From Rhodoferax ferrireducens (GTDB taxonomy: Bacteria > Pseudomonadota > Gammaproteobacteria > Burkholderiales > Burkholderiaceae_C), in NCBI RefSeq assembly GCF_003347515.1, contig NZ_QEII01000276.1, positions 16,185 through 80,184 on the forward strand: a stretch of DNA of 64,000 nucleotides, given 5' to 3'. Positions 34,293 to 42,971 of this stretch are shown here, piece after piece (positions within the stretch are counted from its first letter, which is position 1; each line of letters begins with the position of its first letter). The notes under the pieces were generated by a model that saw only the letters and a list, made by a program, of their open reading frames with translations, was not told the origin of the DNA and did no database searches. A program made the position numbers and the translations under genes.

Positions 34293-35222
34293 ATGAAAAA
34301 CAAACTCAATGGCGTTGCCCCGCTGCTTTATTTGGGCGTTATCCGCGTCGAAGGTGAAGATGCGGCCAAATTTCTTCACGGCCAGTTGACGCAGGATTTT
34401 TCGCTGCTAGGCCAGTCAGAAGCCCGGCTGGCGGCCTTTTGCTCGTCCAAAGGCCGGATGCAGGCCAGCTTCTATGGCTTCAAACGCAGCCCGACCGAAA
34501 TACTGCTGGTGTGCAACCGCGATATTTTGGCGGCCACGCTCAAGCGCCTGTCCATGTTCGTCCTGCGTGCCAAGGCGAAGCTGACTGATGCCAGCAGCGA
34601 CTACGCGATCTATGGTTTGGCCGGAAGTGCTATTGAATCAATAGCTGCTAGCGCACAGTCTGCTTGGGCCAAGGTCGATATTGGCAATGCAAGCGTGGTT
34701 TGCTTATATCCCGCAGAGGGCGTGCGCCGGGCCTTGTGGCTGGCCCCGGTGGCCGAGGCGGCCCCGGCGGGCGAAGCCCTGAGCGAACAAGACTGGGCTT
34801 GGAGCGAGGTGCGCAGCGGTGTGGCCATGATCACGACCCCGATCATGGAAGCCTTTGTGCCGCAAATGCTGAACTACGAATCGGTGGGTGGCGTGAACTT
34901 CAAAAAAGGCTGCTATCCCGGTCAGGAAGTGGTGGCGCGCAGCCAGTTTCGCGGCACCCTGAAGCGCCGCGCCTACCTGGTCCATTCAGACGTCGCCATG
35001 AAGGCGGGCGACGAGGTTTTTCTGGCCAGTGATACGACCCAACCTTGTGGCACGGTGGCGCAGGCTGCCGCCGTGCCCTTGGATTCCATCTCAGCGGGGT
35101 TTGACGCCATCGTTGTTTTGCAGGTCTCGGCGTTTGAAGCCGGCGGCTTGCACCTGGGTAGTTCCAGCGGCCCGGCGCTTGTCGTTGCACCGCCGCCTTA
35201 TCCCCTGTTGGCCGATATTTAA
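34293..35222 (+). CDS. ygfZ: Folate-binding Fe-S assembly protein YgfZ
   Basis: This 309-residue protein uses tetrahydrofolate to help Fe-S cluster synthesis. The signature KGCYPGQEVVARSQFRG with the reactive Cys is near residue 205, and the N-terminal part begins FLHGQLTQDF after the start MKNKLNGVAPLLYLG. The frame is open upstream, but ATG 34293 matches the family start. Residues about 112-127 (SAIESIAASAQSAWAK) are encoded by sequence that resembles a Comamonadaceae interspersed repeat, an in-frame insertion. It is divergent from mltG, with a 46-base shared promoter region. Confidence 0.92.
   Translation: MKNKLNGVAPLLYLGVIRVEGEDAAKFLHGQLTQDFSLLGQSEARLAAFCSSKGRMQASFYGFKRSPTEILLVCNRDILAATLKRLSMFVLRAKAKLTDASSDYAIYGLAGSAIESIAASAQSAWAKVDIGNASVVCLYPAEGVRRALWLAPVAEAAPAGEALSEQDWAWSEVRSGVAMITTPIMEAFVPQMLNYESVGGVNFKKGCYPGQEVVARSQFRGTLKRRAYLVHSDVAMKAGDEVFLASDTTQPCGTVAQAAAVPLDSISAGFDAIVVLQVSAFEAGGLHLGSSSGPALVVAPPPYPLLADI
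34624..34670. repeat. Interspersed repeat inside ygfZ
   Basis: The segment shares GCTAT, ATAGCT, CT-GCGCA and GGGC blocks, in the same order and spacing, with 48441-48510. It is in frame and adds about 16 small polar residues to YgfZ. The match is imperfect; identity as a member of the same repeat family is inferred. Confidence 0.5.
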
Positions 35223-35250
35223 GGCCTGTTGCGACAGGCTGGGTCGGCCC

Positions 35251-36129
35251 CTACAGGCCCGGCTTCAAGGGGTGAGCCATCTCGATGTGCACAATCCCCG
35301 CCTCTTCAAACGGCTCACCCCGTGGTAAGAAACCCAGCCGGGCATAAAAACCTTCGGCTGAGCGCTGGGCGTGCAAGCGCACTTCATGGTCGCCACGCTG
35401 GGTTGCGGCCAGCATCAAAGCCTGCAGCACATCGCGACCCACATGGGCGCTGCGCAACAGGCGGTTAACGGCCATGCGGCCAATTTGACTCACACCGGGC
35501 GCGTGCTGCAGCAGGCGCCCAGTGGCCACGGGCAGGCCCAGGCGGTTGCGGGCCAGCGCGTGAACAGCACTCTCGTCGGCTTCGTCCCACTCCATGTCGA
35601 CCGGAATGCGCTGCTCTTCCAGAAACACCTCGGTACGGACCTGGCTCGCGGCGGGCCCAAGGGCTTGCCATGTCCCCAACTCAACCCGCACCATGGGCTC
35701 CCAGGCCTCGTAGCCCACCATGATGTCGCGCAAACCGATCGGGACCGGTCTGGAGGTTTGCGTCGCGGGGTCCGCAAACACGTAAATCAGTTCGCAGCTA
35801 ATCAGGTGTTCATTGCCCCGGAAGATGGCGCCGTCAAAGGCCAGGGACGAGGTACCGATGCGGCGGCATTTAAGCGCCACCTCCAGTTGATCGTCCGCCC
35901 GCGCCGAGGCATGGAATTCGACGGTGGCTTTTTTGACATACAACTCGCCCCCCAACGTTTGCATGGTGGTGTCGTAGGGCAAGGCCAAGGCACGCCAATA
36001 GTCGGTCATGGCGGTATCGAAGTACATCAGGTAGTGGGCGTTAAAGACGATGCGCTGCATGTCCACTTCCGCCCAGCGCACGCGCAGACGGTGGAAAAAA
36101 CGAAAATCCTGGCGGGTTGTGTCAGTCAT
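35251..36129 (-). CDS. Acyl-CoA thioesterase (4HBT) fused to GNAT acetyltransferase
   Basis: This 292-residue protein has two domains. Residues 1-135 are a YbgC/FadM-like hotdog thioesterase (FFHRLRVRWAEVDMQRIVFNAHYLMYFDTAMTDYWRAL, with the catalytic Asp in WAEVD). Residues 150-290 are a GNAT acyltransferase (EVFLEEQRIPVDMEWDEADESAVHALA, GRMAVNRLLRSAHVGRDVLQALM, FYARLGFLPRGEPFEEAGIVHIEM). The frame extends upstream, but ATG 36129 (MTDTTRQDF) is the family start and overlaps the esterase stop by 8 bases. A hydrolase plus transferase acting on acyl-CoA in one chain suggests linked acyl-group metabolism; substrates are unknown. Confidence 0.88.
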   Translation of the reverse strand: MTDTTRQDFRFFHRLRVRWAEVDMQRIVFNAHYLMYFDTAMTDYWRALALPYDTTMQTLGGELYVKKATVEFHASARADDQLEVALKCRRIGTSSLAFDGAIFRGNEHLISCELIYVFADPATQTSRPVPIGLRDIMVGYEAWEPMVRVELGTWQALGPAASQVRTEVFLEEQRIPVDMEWDEADESAVHALARNRLGLPVATGRLLQHAPGVSQIGRMAVNRLLRSAHVGRDVLQALMLAATQRGDHEVRLHAQRSAEGFYARLGFLPRGEPFEEAGIVHIEMAHPLKPGL

Positions 36130-37093
36130 GGTGGGCTTGCGATTGAAAAGCTGTTTTAAGGGCGCGGGCCGCATCGGCATGGGCGCGGTGGGCTTCGGGG
36201 ACGGCGCGCCCCATTTTGATGAATTCGTGCACCACGCCGCGGTAAATCTCCAGGTCCACGGGCACACCGGCGGCACGCAGTTTATCGGCATACAAAACCC
36301 CTTCGTCCACCAAGGGGTCGCATTCGGCCAGGCCGAACCATGCGGGGGCGACGCCCTCCACATCCGGCGCATTCAAGGGGGCAAAGCGCCAGTCGTCGCG
36401 GTCGGCGGCCGTGCGGAGGTAGTGGTTGAAGAAATAAGTGATATGCGGCTCTTCCAGCAAGAAACCACGGGCAAATGTCTTGTGTGACGGTGTGTCTTCG
36501 TGTGCCGCGCAACCGGGGTAAAACAGCAGTTGCAAGGCCAATGGCAAGGCCGCGTCGCGGGCGTGCACGGCGCAGGCTGCGGCCAAGGTGCCTCCCGCGC
36601 TGTCGCCGCCCACTGCGATACGACTGACGTCCAGGCCGACGTCGGCACCGTGTTGGGCGACCCACTGCACGGCATCCCAGGCGTCGTCATGCGCCACCGG
36701 AAACTTGTGTTTGGGCGCCAGGCGGTAGTCCACCGACAGCACGGCGCAAGCGGCCAGATGACTCAAAGTGCGGCACAGCACGTCGTGGGTCGCAATGCTG
36801 CCAATGGTGAAGCCACCGCCATGGAAATAGACCAGAACTGGCAACTTCTCGCCCGATGGGGCATAGAGGCGCACGGGCAAGTCATGGTCATCACGGGTGG
36901 GAAACGTAAAGCTTTCAATCCGATGGAGTTTGGGCGAAGGGATTTCCAGCACCCCCGCGCCCACCTCATAAGCAGCGCGGGCCTGCACGGGCGTGAGCGC
37001 ATGCAGCGGCACGGGTGCGGCGCGTGCCATGCGCTCCAGCACACTGTGCATGGCGGGTGTGAGCAGTGCTCGGGGGTTGCGGTGGTGACTCAT
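36122..37093 (-). CDS. Alpha/beta hydrolase, hormone-sensitive-lipase-like esterase
   Basis: This 323-residue esterase of the HSL group has the oxyanion motif HGGGFTIGS, the nucleophile in GDSAGGTLAAA, the acid near AECDPLVDEG and the His in VVHEFIKMG. It hydrolyses short acyl esters in the cytoplasm. Of the two in-frame starts, ATG 37093 (MSHHRNPRALL) is preferred because the family begins here; the longer form adds Cys-rich residues unlike relatives. It overlaps the thioesterase-GNAT gene by 8 bases, implying a shared operon. Confidence 0.9.
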   Translation of the reverse strand: MSHHRNPRALLTPAMHSVLERMARAAPVPLHALTPVQARAAYEVGAGVLEIPSPKLHRIESFTFPTRDDHDLPVRLYAPSGEKLPVLVYFHGGGFTIGSIATHDVLCRTLSHLAACAVLSVDYRLAPKHKFPVAHDDAWDAVQWVAQHGADVGLDVSRIAVGGDSAGGTLAAACAVHARDAALPLALQLLFYPGCAAHEDTPSHKTFARGFLLEEPHITYFFNHYLRTAADRDDWRFAPLNAPDVEGVAPAWFGLAECDPLVDEGVLYADKLRAAGVPVDLEIYRGVVHEFIKMGRAVPEAHRAHADAARALKTAFQSQAHHD

Positions 37094-37246
37094 GCAGGCG
37101 GGCTCGTGAAAATGAGGGATACAGCAAGTTCTTTTAACTGAAATTGCACGACAAAATTCGTTGACAAAGAACAAATCACAGAGCGTGGAACTCCTATATT
37201 TTCAGCGTCATGTGAGCATTTTTTTGAGATTGCTGGGGAGGGATCG

Positions 37247-37582
37247 ATGACAAATGTAACCTTGGGTGCGTCGGTCTTGCTGTTGTCTCTTGCAGCATTC
37301 GCCGCCAACACGTCCCCACCTGATCGTTCTCATTTGAGTTCTTTGACGGAGACGGAACTCAAGACGATCTACCTTCACTGTGAGCAACTGGCATCGACCA
37401 CGCTCCTGGATTTCAACTCGGCCGCACACTGCTCAACGGTGTCAGAAGAGCTTCTTGAGCGCAGCTTTGGCGGCAACTTCAAACAGTTGCTGCAGTGGTG
37501 GCACAGCACCCGGAGCGGTTGCAGGCAGAACGCGGACTGCGCGAACGAACGAGATCACCAAACGACACCGAACGGGCCATGA
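37247..37582 (+). CDS. Small secreted protein, unknown
   Basis: This 111-residue protein has a signal peptide (MTNVTLGASVLLLSLAAFAANT, cleavage near AFAA). The mature part is helical with TETELKTIYLHCEQLASTTLLDFNSAAHCSTVSEELLERSFGGNFKQLLQWWHSTR, and four cysteines that could form disulfides. No domain is recognised beyond this pattern, which I associate with a small betaproteobacterial exported family. It stands alone in a gap between the esterase and the alcohol dehydrogenase. Confidence 0.7.
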   Translation: MTNVTLGASVLLLSLAAFAANTSPPDRSHLSSLTETELKTIYLHCEQLASTTLLDFNSAAHCSTVSEELLERSFGGNFKQLLQWWHSTRSGCRQNADCANERDHQTTPNGP

Positions 37583-37721
37583 TAGTTGGCTTGATGAGGC
37601 GTCTTTTGATGAAGTAGTGGTAGACGCGGCAAGCACTTGCTGGCACCCGGGCGCAGACAGCTGTAACGGCATGCAGGGTTCTTGTTAAAGTGCAACTCTT
37701 CCCCCAACATCGCACACCGCC

Positions 37722-38858
37722 ATGGCACTTATTTACTACGTGACTCAAATCCAGTTCGAGTTTGGCGCCATCAAGCTGCTCAAACAAGAGTGTGAGCGTG
37801 TCGGTATCACCCGTCCGCTGATCGTGACCGACCCCGGCGTTAAAGCGGCTGGCCTGTTGCAAAAAGCGCTGGATGCCCTGCCCGGCGTGACGGTGACTGT
37901 GTTTGACCAGACGCCCTCCAACCCCACCGAGGCGGCCGTGCGCGCCGCCGCAGCGCTTTACAAGAATCAAAAGTGTGATGGGCTGATCGCCGTCGGTGGC
38001 GGCTCGGCCATTGATTGCGCCAAAGGCGTGGCCATTGCGGCCACGCACGAAGGCCCGCTCACCCACTACGCCACGATCGAAGGGGGGGCACCCCGTATCA
38101 CGGACCGAGTCGCCCCCTTGATTGCGGTGCCAACCACCAGCGGCACCGGTAGCGAAGTGGCGCGCGGTGCCATCATCATCGTGGACGACCACCGCAAGCT
38201 GGGGTTTCATTCCTGGCATTTGGTACCCAAGGCTGCCATTTGCGACCCCGAACTCACCCTGGGTTTGCCGCCGAAACTCACCGCCGCCACCGGCATGGAC
38301 GCCATCGCGCATTGCATGGAAACCTTCATGGCGCCGGCCTTCAACCCGCCGGCCGATGGCATTGCGCTGGACGGGCTGACGCGTGGCTGGGCGCATATTG
38401 AACGCGCCACACGCGACGGTGCTGACCGTGAAGCGCGCCTGAACATGATGAGCGCTTCCATGCAGGGCGCCATGGCGTTCCAGAAAGGCCTGGGTTGCGT
38501 GCATTCGCTCAGCCACAGCCTGGGCGGGGTGGATCCCCGCCTTCACCATGGCACGTTGAACGCCATGTTTTTGCCTGTCGTCATACGCTTCAACGCGTCC
38601 GCCGAATCGATCCAGAAAGAGCAGCGCCTGCAACGCATGGCGCATGCCATGGGACTTGCCTCGGCCAGCGACATTCCGGAGGCCATCAAGGACATGAACG
38701 CCCGGCTGGACCTGCCCACCGGGCTGGCCGCCATGGGCGTGCAAAGCGACTGGTTTGACAAAATCATCGCCGGCGCCATGCTTGACCATTGCCACAAGAC
38801 CAACCCGCGCATCGCGAGCGTGGATGAGTACCGCGATATGCTGACGCAGTCCATGTAG
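37722..38858 (+). CDS. Iron-containing alcohol dehydrogenase
   Basis: This 378-residue type III dehydrogenase oxidises or reduces alcohols and aldehydes with NAD(P). The nucleotide-binding region has GGGSAIDCAKGVAI and PTTSGTGSEVARG. The iron-binding residues are in the segment GMDAIAHCMETFMAPAF and in CVHSLSHSLGGVDPRLHHGTLNA, with the Asp and three His expected for the family. ATG 37722 lies just after a poorly conserved gap. No neighbour suggests a specific substrate. Confidence 0.93.
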   Translation: MALIYYVTQIQFEFGAIKLLKQECERVGITRPLIVTDPGVKAAGLLQKALDALPGVTVTVFDQTPSNPTEAAVRAAAALYKNQKCDGLIAVGGGSAIDCAKGVAIAATHEGPLTHYATIEGGAPRITDRVAPLIAVPTTSGTGSEVARGAIIIVDDHRKLGFHSWHLVPKAAICDPELTLGLPPKLTAATGMDAIAHCMETFMAPAFNPPADGIALDGLTRGWAHIERATRDGADREARLNMMSASMQGAMAFQKGLGCVHSLSHSLGGVDPRLHHGTLNAMFLPVVIRFNASAESIQKEQRLQRMAHAMGLASASDIPEAIKDMNARLDLPTGLAAMGVQSDWFDKIIAGAMLDHCHKTNPRIASVDEYRDMLTQSM

Positions 38859-38977
38859 CCTCTGCAAAAAATAGCTTGTCCTGAAATTCAAACGCATCGC
38901 CCGCCATCGACTGGCACCAACATTGCTAGTATGTGTCCACAGTGAGGCTTTGCCTTGCCCAATCAACGAGACGAACT

Positions 38978-41900
38978 ATGTCCATTCACGCTGCACTGAA
39001 CCACGTTACCCACTACAAATACGACCGTCTGGTCAATCTGGGTCCCCAGGTCATCCGCTTGCGGCCAGCGCCGCATTGCCGCAGCAAGATCATCTCGTAC
39101 TCGCTCAAGGTCGAGCCGGCTGACCATTACATCAACTGGCAACAAGACCCGTTCGCGAACTACCAGGGCCGGCTGGTCTTTGAGAAGAAAACACGTGAAT
39201 TCAAGGTCACGGTCGATCTGGTGGTGGAGATGGCGGTGTACAACCCCTTCGACTTCTTCCTGGAGCCGGCGGCCGAAAACTTCCCTTTCAGCTACGAAGA
39301 GCTGCTGAAACAGGAACTAGCGCCCTACCTGGCGGCTGATGAACTGACCGAACCGATGAAGGCCTGTCTGGCCCGCATCGACCGCAAGGAGCGCCGCACC
39401 ATCGATTTTCTGGTCGACTTGAACCAGATGGTGCACAAGGCCATCAGTTACACGATTCGCATGGAGCCCGGTGTGCAGACACCGGAAGAAACACTCACGC
39501 TGGGGTCCGGCTCGTGCCGCGATTCGGCTTGGCTGATGGTGCAGCTGTTGCGCAATTGCGGGCTGGCGGCACGCTTTGTGTCCGGCTATTTGATTCAGTT
39601 GAAACCGGATGTGAAATCCCTCGACGGCCCCAGCGGCACCGAAGTCGATTTCACCGACCTGCACGCCTGGTGCGAGGTGTACCTGCCCGGCGCGGGCTGG
39701 GTTGGGCTGGACGCCACCTCCGGCTTGCTGGCCGGCGAAGGCCACATTCCGTTGGCCTGCACGCCGCAACCGTCGGGCGCAGCGCCCATCGAAGGCGGCA
39801 TGGACAAGTGCGAGGTCGAATTCGCCCATCACATGGCCGTGACACGTATTTACGAGTCACCGCGCGTCACCAAGCCTTATACCGAAGAGCAGTGGTCCGA
39901 CGTCATGACACTTGGTAACGCGGTGGACAAGGAGCTCATGGCCAGCGATGTGCGCCTGACCATGGGGGGTGAGCCCACTTTCGTAGCGGTAGATGACCGC
40001 GATGCACCAGAATGGAACACGGACGCGCTGGGGCCAACGAAACGGGGCTTTGCCACCGAGTTGGTGCAAAAACTGCGTACCGAATACGGTGAAGGCGGCT
40101 TTCTGCACTTCGGTCAAGGCAAGTGGTACCCCGGAGAACAGTTGCCGCGCTGGGCCCTCAACATTTACTGGCGCGCGGATCGCCAGCCCGTGTGGGCCAA
40201 CCCGGCGCTGTTCACCGACGAACGTGCGCCGACGCACTACACCAGCGAAGACGCCCGGCGCTTTACGCAAACCTTGGCGGCCAAGCTCGGCATCACCGAC
40301 CAACACATGTTGGGCGCCTACGAAGACGTGTGGTACTACCTGTGGCGCGAGCGCCGCCTGCCCGTTAACGTGGACCCGTTCAACTCCAAACTGGACGATG
40401 AGATGGAGCGCGCACGCTTGCGCCGCGTGTTCGAGCAAAAGCTGGATTCGGTGGTGGGCTACGTGCTGCCGCTCAAGGTTGCTGAAAAACCCGCCCCTGA
40501 AGGGCCGCTGTGGACCACGGGTTCCTGGTTCCTGCGCGATGAACGCATGTACCTGATGCCGGGCGACTCGCCCATGGGGCTGCGCCTGCCGCTGGACTCG
40601 CTGCCCTGGGTCAGCGAGGCGGATTACCCCTACCTGCTTGAGCAAGATCCGTCCGCTCCGCGTTCGGGTCTGGCCGCACACGGTGAGATTGCGGCACGTT
40701 ATGGTCAGAGTTCATCGCCTTACCTGACCGGCTCCGGGCCACAACCCGAAGCCGTGTGGAAATTTCAGGATGCAAGCCGCGTGGCTGTGAGCCCGGTGAC
40801 GAGCAGCGCGCAAACCGCTCTGCAAACTGAACCGGACGACTTTGCGCGGATTCCCCTGCACAAGGAATCAGCGCATTGGATCACCCGTACCGCCTTGTGT
40901 GTTGAAGTGCGCGACCCACGCCGCGCCAGCGGCCCGAAGGCCGAGGCGGTCGGCAAGAAGTCGGGGGTGATGTACATCTTCATGCCGCCGCTCGAAAAGC
41001 TGGAGGACTACCTGCATTTGCTGGCGGCAATCGAAGCCACGGCCGAAGGGCTGGGCCTCAAGATCGTGCTGGAAGGCTACCCGCCTCCGCGCGACCCGCG
41101 CCTCAAGCTGCTGCAAGTCACGCCCGACCCCGGCGTGATCGAGGTCAACATCCATCCGGTGAACAACTGGAAGGAATTGGTCAAGAACACCGAGTTCTTG
41201 TACAACGTGGCGTTCGAGTCGCGCTTGTCGGCCGAGAAGTTCATGAAGGACGGTCGCCACACCGGCACGGGCGGTGGCAACCACTTTGTGATGGGCGGTG
41301 CGACACCGGCTGACAGTCCGTTTTTGCGCAAGCCTGAGCTGCTGGCCAGCCTGCTGCTGTTCTGGCACAACCACCCTTCCCTGAGCTATCTGTTCAGCGG
41401 CATGTTCGTTGGACCCACCAGCCAGGCGCCGCGTGTGGACGAGGCCAGAAACGACCAACTTTATGAGCTGGAAATAGCCATCGAGCAAATCTACAAAAGC
41501 CGCGAACTGCATGGCCACAGCATGCCGCCTTGGCTGGTGGACCGCACGCTGCGCAACATCCTGATCGATGCCACCGGCAACACGCACCGCAGCGAGTTTT
41601 CCATCGACAAGATGTACTCGCCCGACTCGGCCACCGGTCGCCTGGGCTTGCTGGAATTGCGCGCCTTCGAGATGCCGCCGCACCCGCGCATGAGCATCGT
41701 GCAGCAGCTATTGTTGCGCGCCTTGGTCGCCCGCTTCTGGAAAGCGCCTTACAAAGCGCCCGCTACGCGCTGGGGCACCGAGTTGCATGACCGCTTCCTG
41801 CTGCCCATATTCATCAAAATGGACTTTGATGACGTCATGGCTGAAATGCGCAGCGCCGGTTTCGCGTTCGACAGCAGCTGGTTTGCGCCGCATTACGAAT

Positions 41901-42457
41901 TCCGCTTCCCCGTCGTCGGCTCGATCCAGTCAGCCAGCATTGAACTCACCTTGCGCAATGCGCTGGAGCCCTGGCATGTGATGGGTGAGGAAGGCGTGCC
42001 GGGTGGCACTGCCCGTTATGTGGACTCCTCTCTGGAGCGCATTGAGGTCCATGTGACCGGCCTGAACGAGAGCCGCTACGTGGTCACCTGCAATGGTCGT
42101 GCCCTGCCCCTGCAATCGACCGGCACCATGGGCGAATACGCGGCTGGTGTGCGCTACAAGGCCTGGAATCCGCCTTCGGCGCTGCATCCCAGCATCGCCA
42201 TTCATGCGCCACTGACGTTTGACATTGTGGACACCTGGATGAAGCGCTCCGTCGGCGGCTGCCAGTACTACGTTGCCCACCCGGGTGGCTTGAACCCCGA
42301 CACCTTCCCGGTGAACTCCTACGAGGCGGAGAGTCGACGCATGTCACGCTTTGTCGCCATGGGTCACACCCCAGGCACGCTGGTCGTTCCGCCGGCCACC
42401 ATCAACGTGGCGGCCAGTCGGGAGTTTCCATTCACGCTGGATTTGCGACGCGGCTAG
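38978..42457 (+). CDS. Large transglutaminase-like protein with DUF2126 domain
   Basis: This 1159-residue protein starts at ATG 38978 (MSIHAALNHVTHYKYDRLV). It has an N-terminal bacterial transglutaminase-like domain, then the catalytic core with Cys180 in GSGSCRDSAWLM, His229 in LHAWCEVYLPG and Asp245 in VGLDATSGLLAGEGH. The rest, from about residue 300 to the end, is DUF2126 (VRLTMGGEPTFVAVDDRDAPEWNTDALGP, FLRKPELLASLLLFWHNHPSLSYLFSG). This pairing occurs with circularly permuted ATP-grasp/alpha-E genes, as at 44721, in a predicted peptide-ligation and protease system. No signal peptide is present. Confidence 0.92.
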   Translation: MSIHAALNHVTHYKYDRLVNLGPQVIRLRPAPHCRSKIISYSLKVEPADHYINWQQDPFANYQGRLVFEKKTREFKVTVDLVVEMAVYNPFDFFLEPAAENFPFSYEELLKQELAPYLAADELTEPMKACLARIDRKERRTIDFLVDLNQMVHKAISYTIRMEPGVQTPEETLTLGSGSCRDSAWLMVQLLRNCGLAARFVSGYLIQLKPDVKSLDGPSGTEVDFTDLHAWCEVYLPGAGWVGLDATSGLLAGEGHIPLACTPQPSGAAPIEGGMDKCEVEFAHHMAVTRIYESPRVTKPYTEEQWSDVMTLGNAVDKELMASDVRLTMGGEPTFVAVDDRDAPEWNTDALGPTKRGFATELVQKLRTEYGEGGFLHFGQGKWYPGEQLPRWALNIYWRADRQPVWANPALFTDERAPTHYTSEDARRFTQTLAAKLGITDQHMLGAYEDVWYYLWRERRLPVNVDPFNSKLDDEMERARLRRVFEQKLDSVVGYVLPLKVAEKPAPEGPLWTTGSWFLRDERMYLMPGDSPMGLRLPLDSLPWVSEADYPYLLEQDPSAPRSGLAAHGEIAARYGQSSSPYLTGSGPQPEAVWKFQDASRVAVSPVTSSAQTALQTEPDDFARIPLHKESAHWITRTALCVEVRDPRRASGPKAEAVGKKSGVMYIFMPPLEKLEDYLHLLAAIEATAEGLGLKIVLEGYPPPRDPRLKLLQVTPDPGVIEVNIHPVNNWKELVKNTEFLYNVAFESRLSAEKFMKDGRHTGTGGGNHFVMGGATPADSPFLRKPELLASLLLFWHNHPSLSYLFSGMFVGPTSQAPRVDEARNDQLYELEIAIEQIYKSRELHGHSMPPWLVDRTLRNILIDATGNTHRSEFSIDKMYSPDSATGRLGLLELRAFEMPPHPRMSIVQQLLLRALVARFWKAPYKAPATRWGTELHDRFLLPIFIKMDFDDVMAEMRSAGFAFDSSWFAPHYEFRFPVVGSIQSASIELTLRNALEPWHVMGEEGVPGGTARYVDSSLERIEVHVTGLNESRYVVTCNGRALPLQSTGTMGEYAAGVRYKAWNPPSALHPSIAIHAPLTFDIVDTWMKRSVGGCQYYVAHPGGLNPDTFPVNSYEAESRRMSRFVAMGHTPGTLVVPPATINVAASREFPFTLDLRRG

Positions 42458-42485
42458 GCTGCTGTTCCGAAGAAACGGCTGACGA

Positions 42486-42923
42486 TTATTTCTTGCTGTG
42501 TGCCAGGCCAAGATTTGATTTTGGCCCGCTTTTCTTGACGAAAGACAGAATCTCCTTGTCACTGCGCCGGATGTGCAGTGACAACCAGTCGCGCAGCACG
42601 GTAGACAACTGCGAGGCCACCGTAAAGCTTCCGGCCGCATATTTTTTGTGCAGGCCATGCAGGTCCTCAATAAACTTGTCGTGACCCTGTTTGTGCTGCA
42701 CCAGGTTCGGAAAGTTGAGGGACGCCATCAGTTGCTCTTCCCGTTGCAGGTGCTCAACCGTGTAGCGGATCAATTCGTCCAGGATTCTGGCGACAACATC
42801 CTGGCCGCGTCCCTGGCTGGTCGCCGTGTGCAATTCATTGACCAGATCGACCAGCTGGCGATGGTCCTTGTCAATCGGGCCGTTGTCGATCACCAGGTCA
42901 TCTGCCCATTCAAAATACGCCAT
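42486..42923 (-). CDS. Bacteriohemerythrin
   Basis: This 145-residue hemerythrin binds O2 at a diiron site. The ligands appear in order: IDKDHRQLVDLVNELH, YTVEHLQREEQLM, HKQGHDKFIEDLH and LSLHIRRSDKE. The protein starts MAYFEWADDLVIDNGPID, as usual. It lies head-to-tail behind a chemoreceptor gene with a 48-base gap, which suggests oxygen supply or sensing linked to chemotaxis; it could equally be an O2 store. It breaks the synteny between the large transglutaminase and the ATP-grasp gene. Confidence 0.93.
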   Translation of the reverse strand: MAYFEWADDLVIDNGPIDKDHRQLVDLVNELHTATSQGRGQDVVARILDELIRYTVEHLQREEQLMASLNFPNLVQHKQGHDKFIEDLHGLHKKYAAGSFTVASQLSTVLRDWLSLHIRRSDKEILSFVKKSGPKSNLGLAHSKK

Positions 42924-42971
42924 CGCCAGTCCTCCAGATTTGATTAAGGTGGACTGTCTGCTGTCCCGCGG

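Noticed and set aside
35223..35261. GGCCTGT...ACAGGCC inverted repeat after ygfZ as a terminator.
   Set aside because: The arms pair but there is no T-run and it overlaps the end of the convergent gene, so I could not support a terminator call.
37479..38966. A 495-codon minus-strand frame opposite the alcohol dehydrogenase.
   Set aside because: Composition is that of an antisense shadow and the dehydrogenase motifs are unambiguous.
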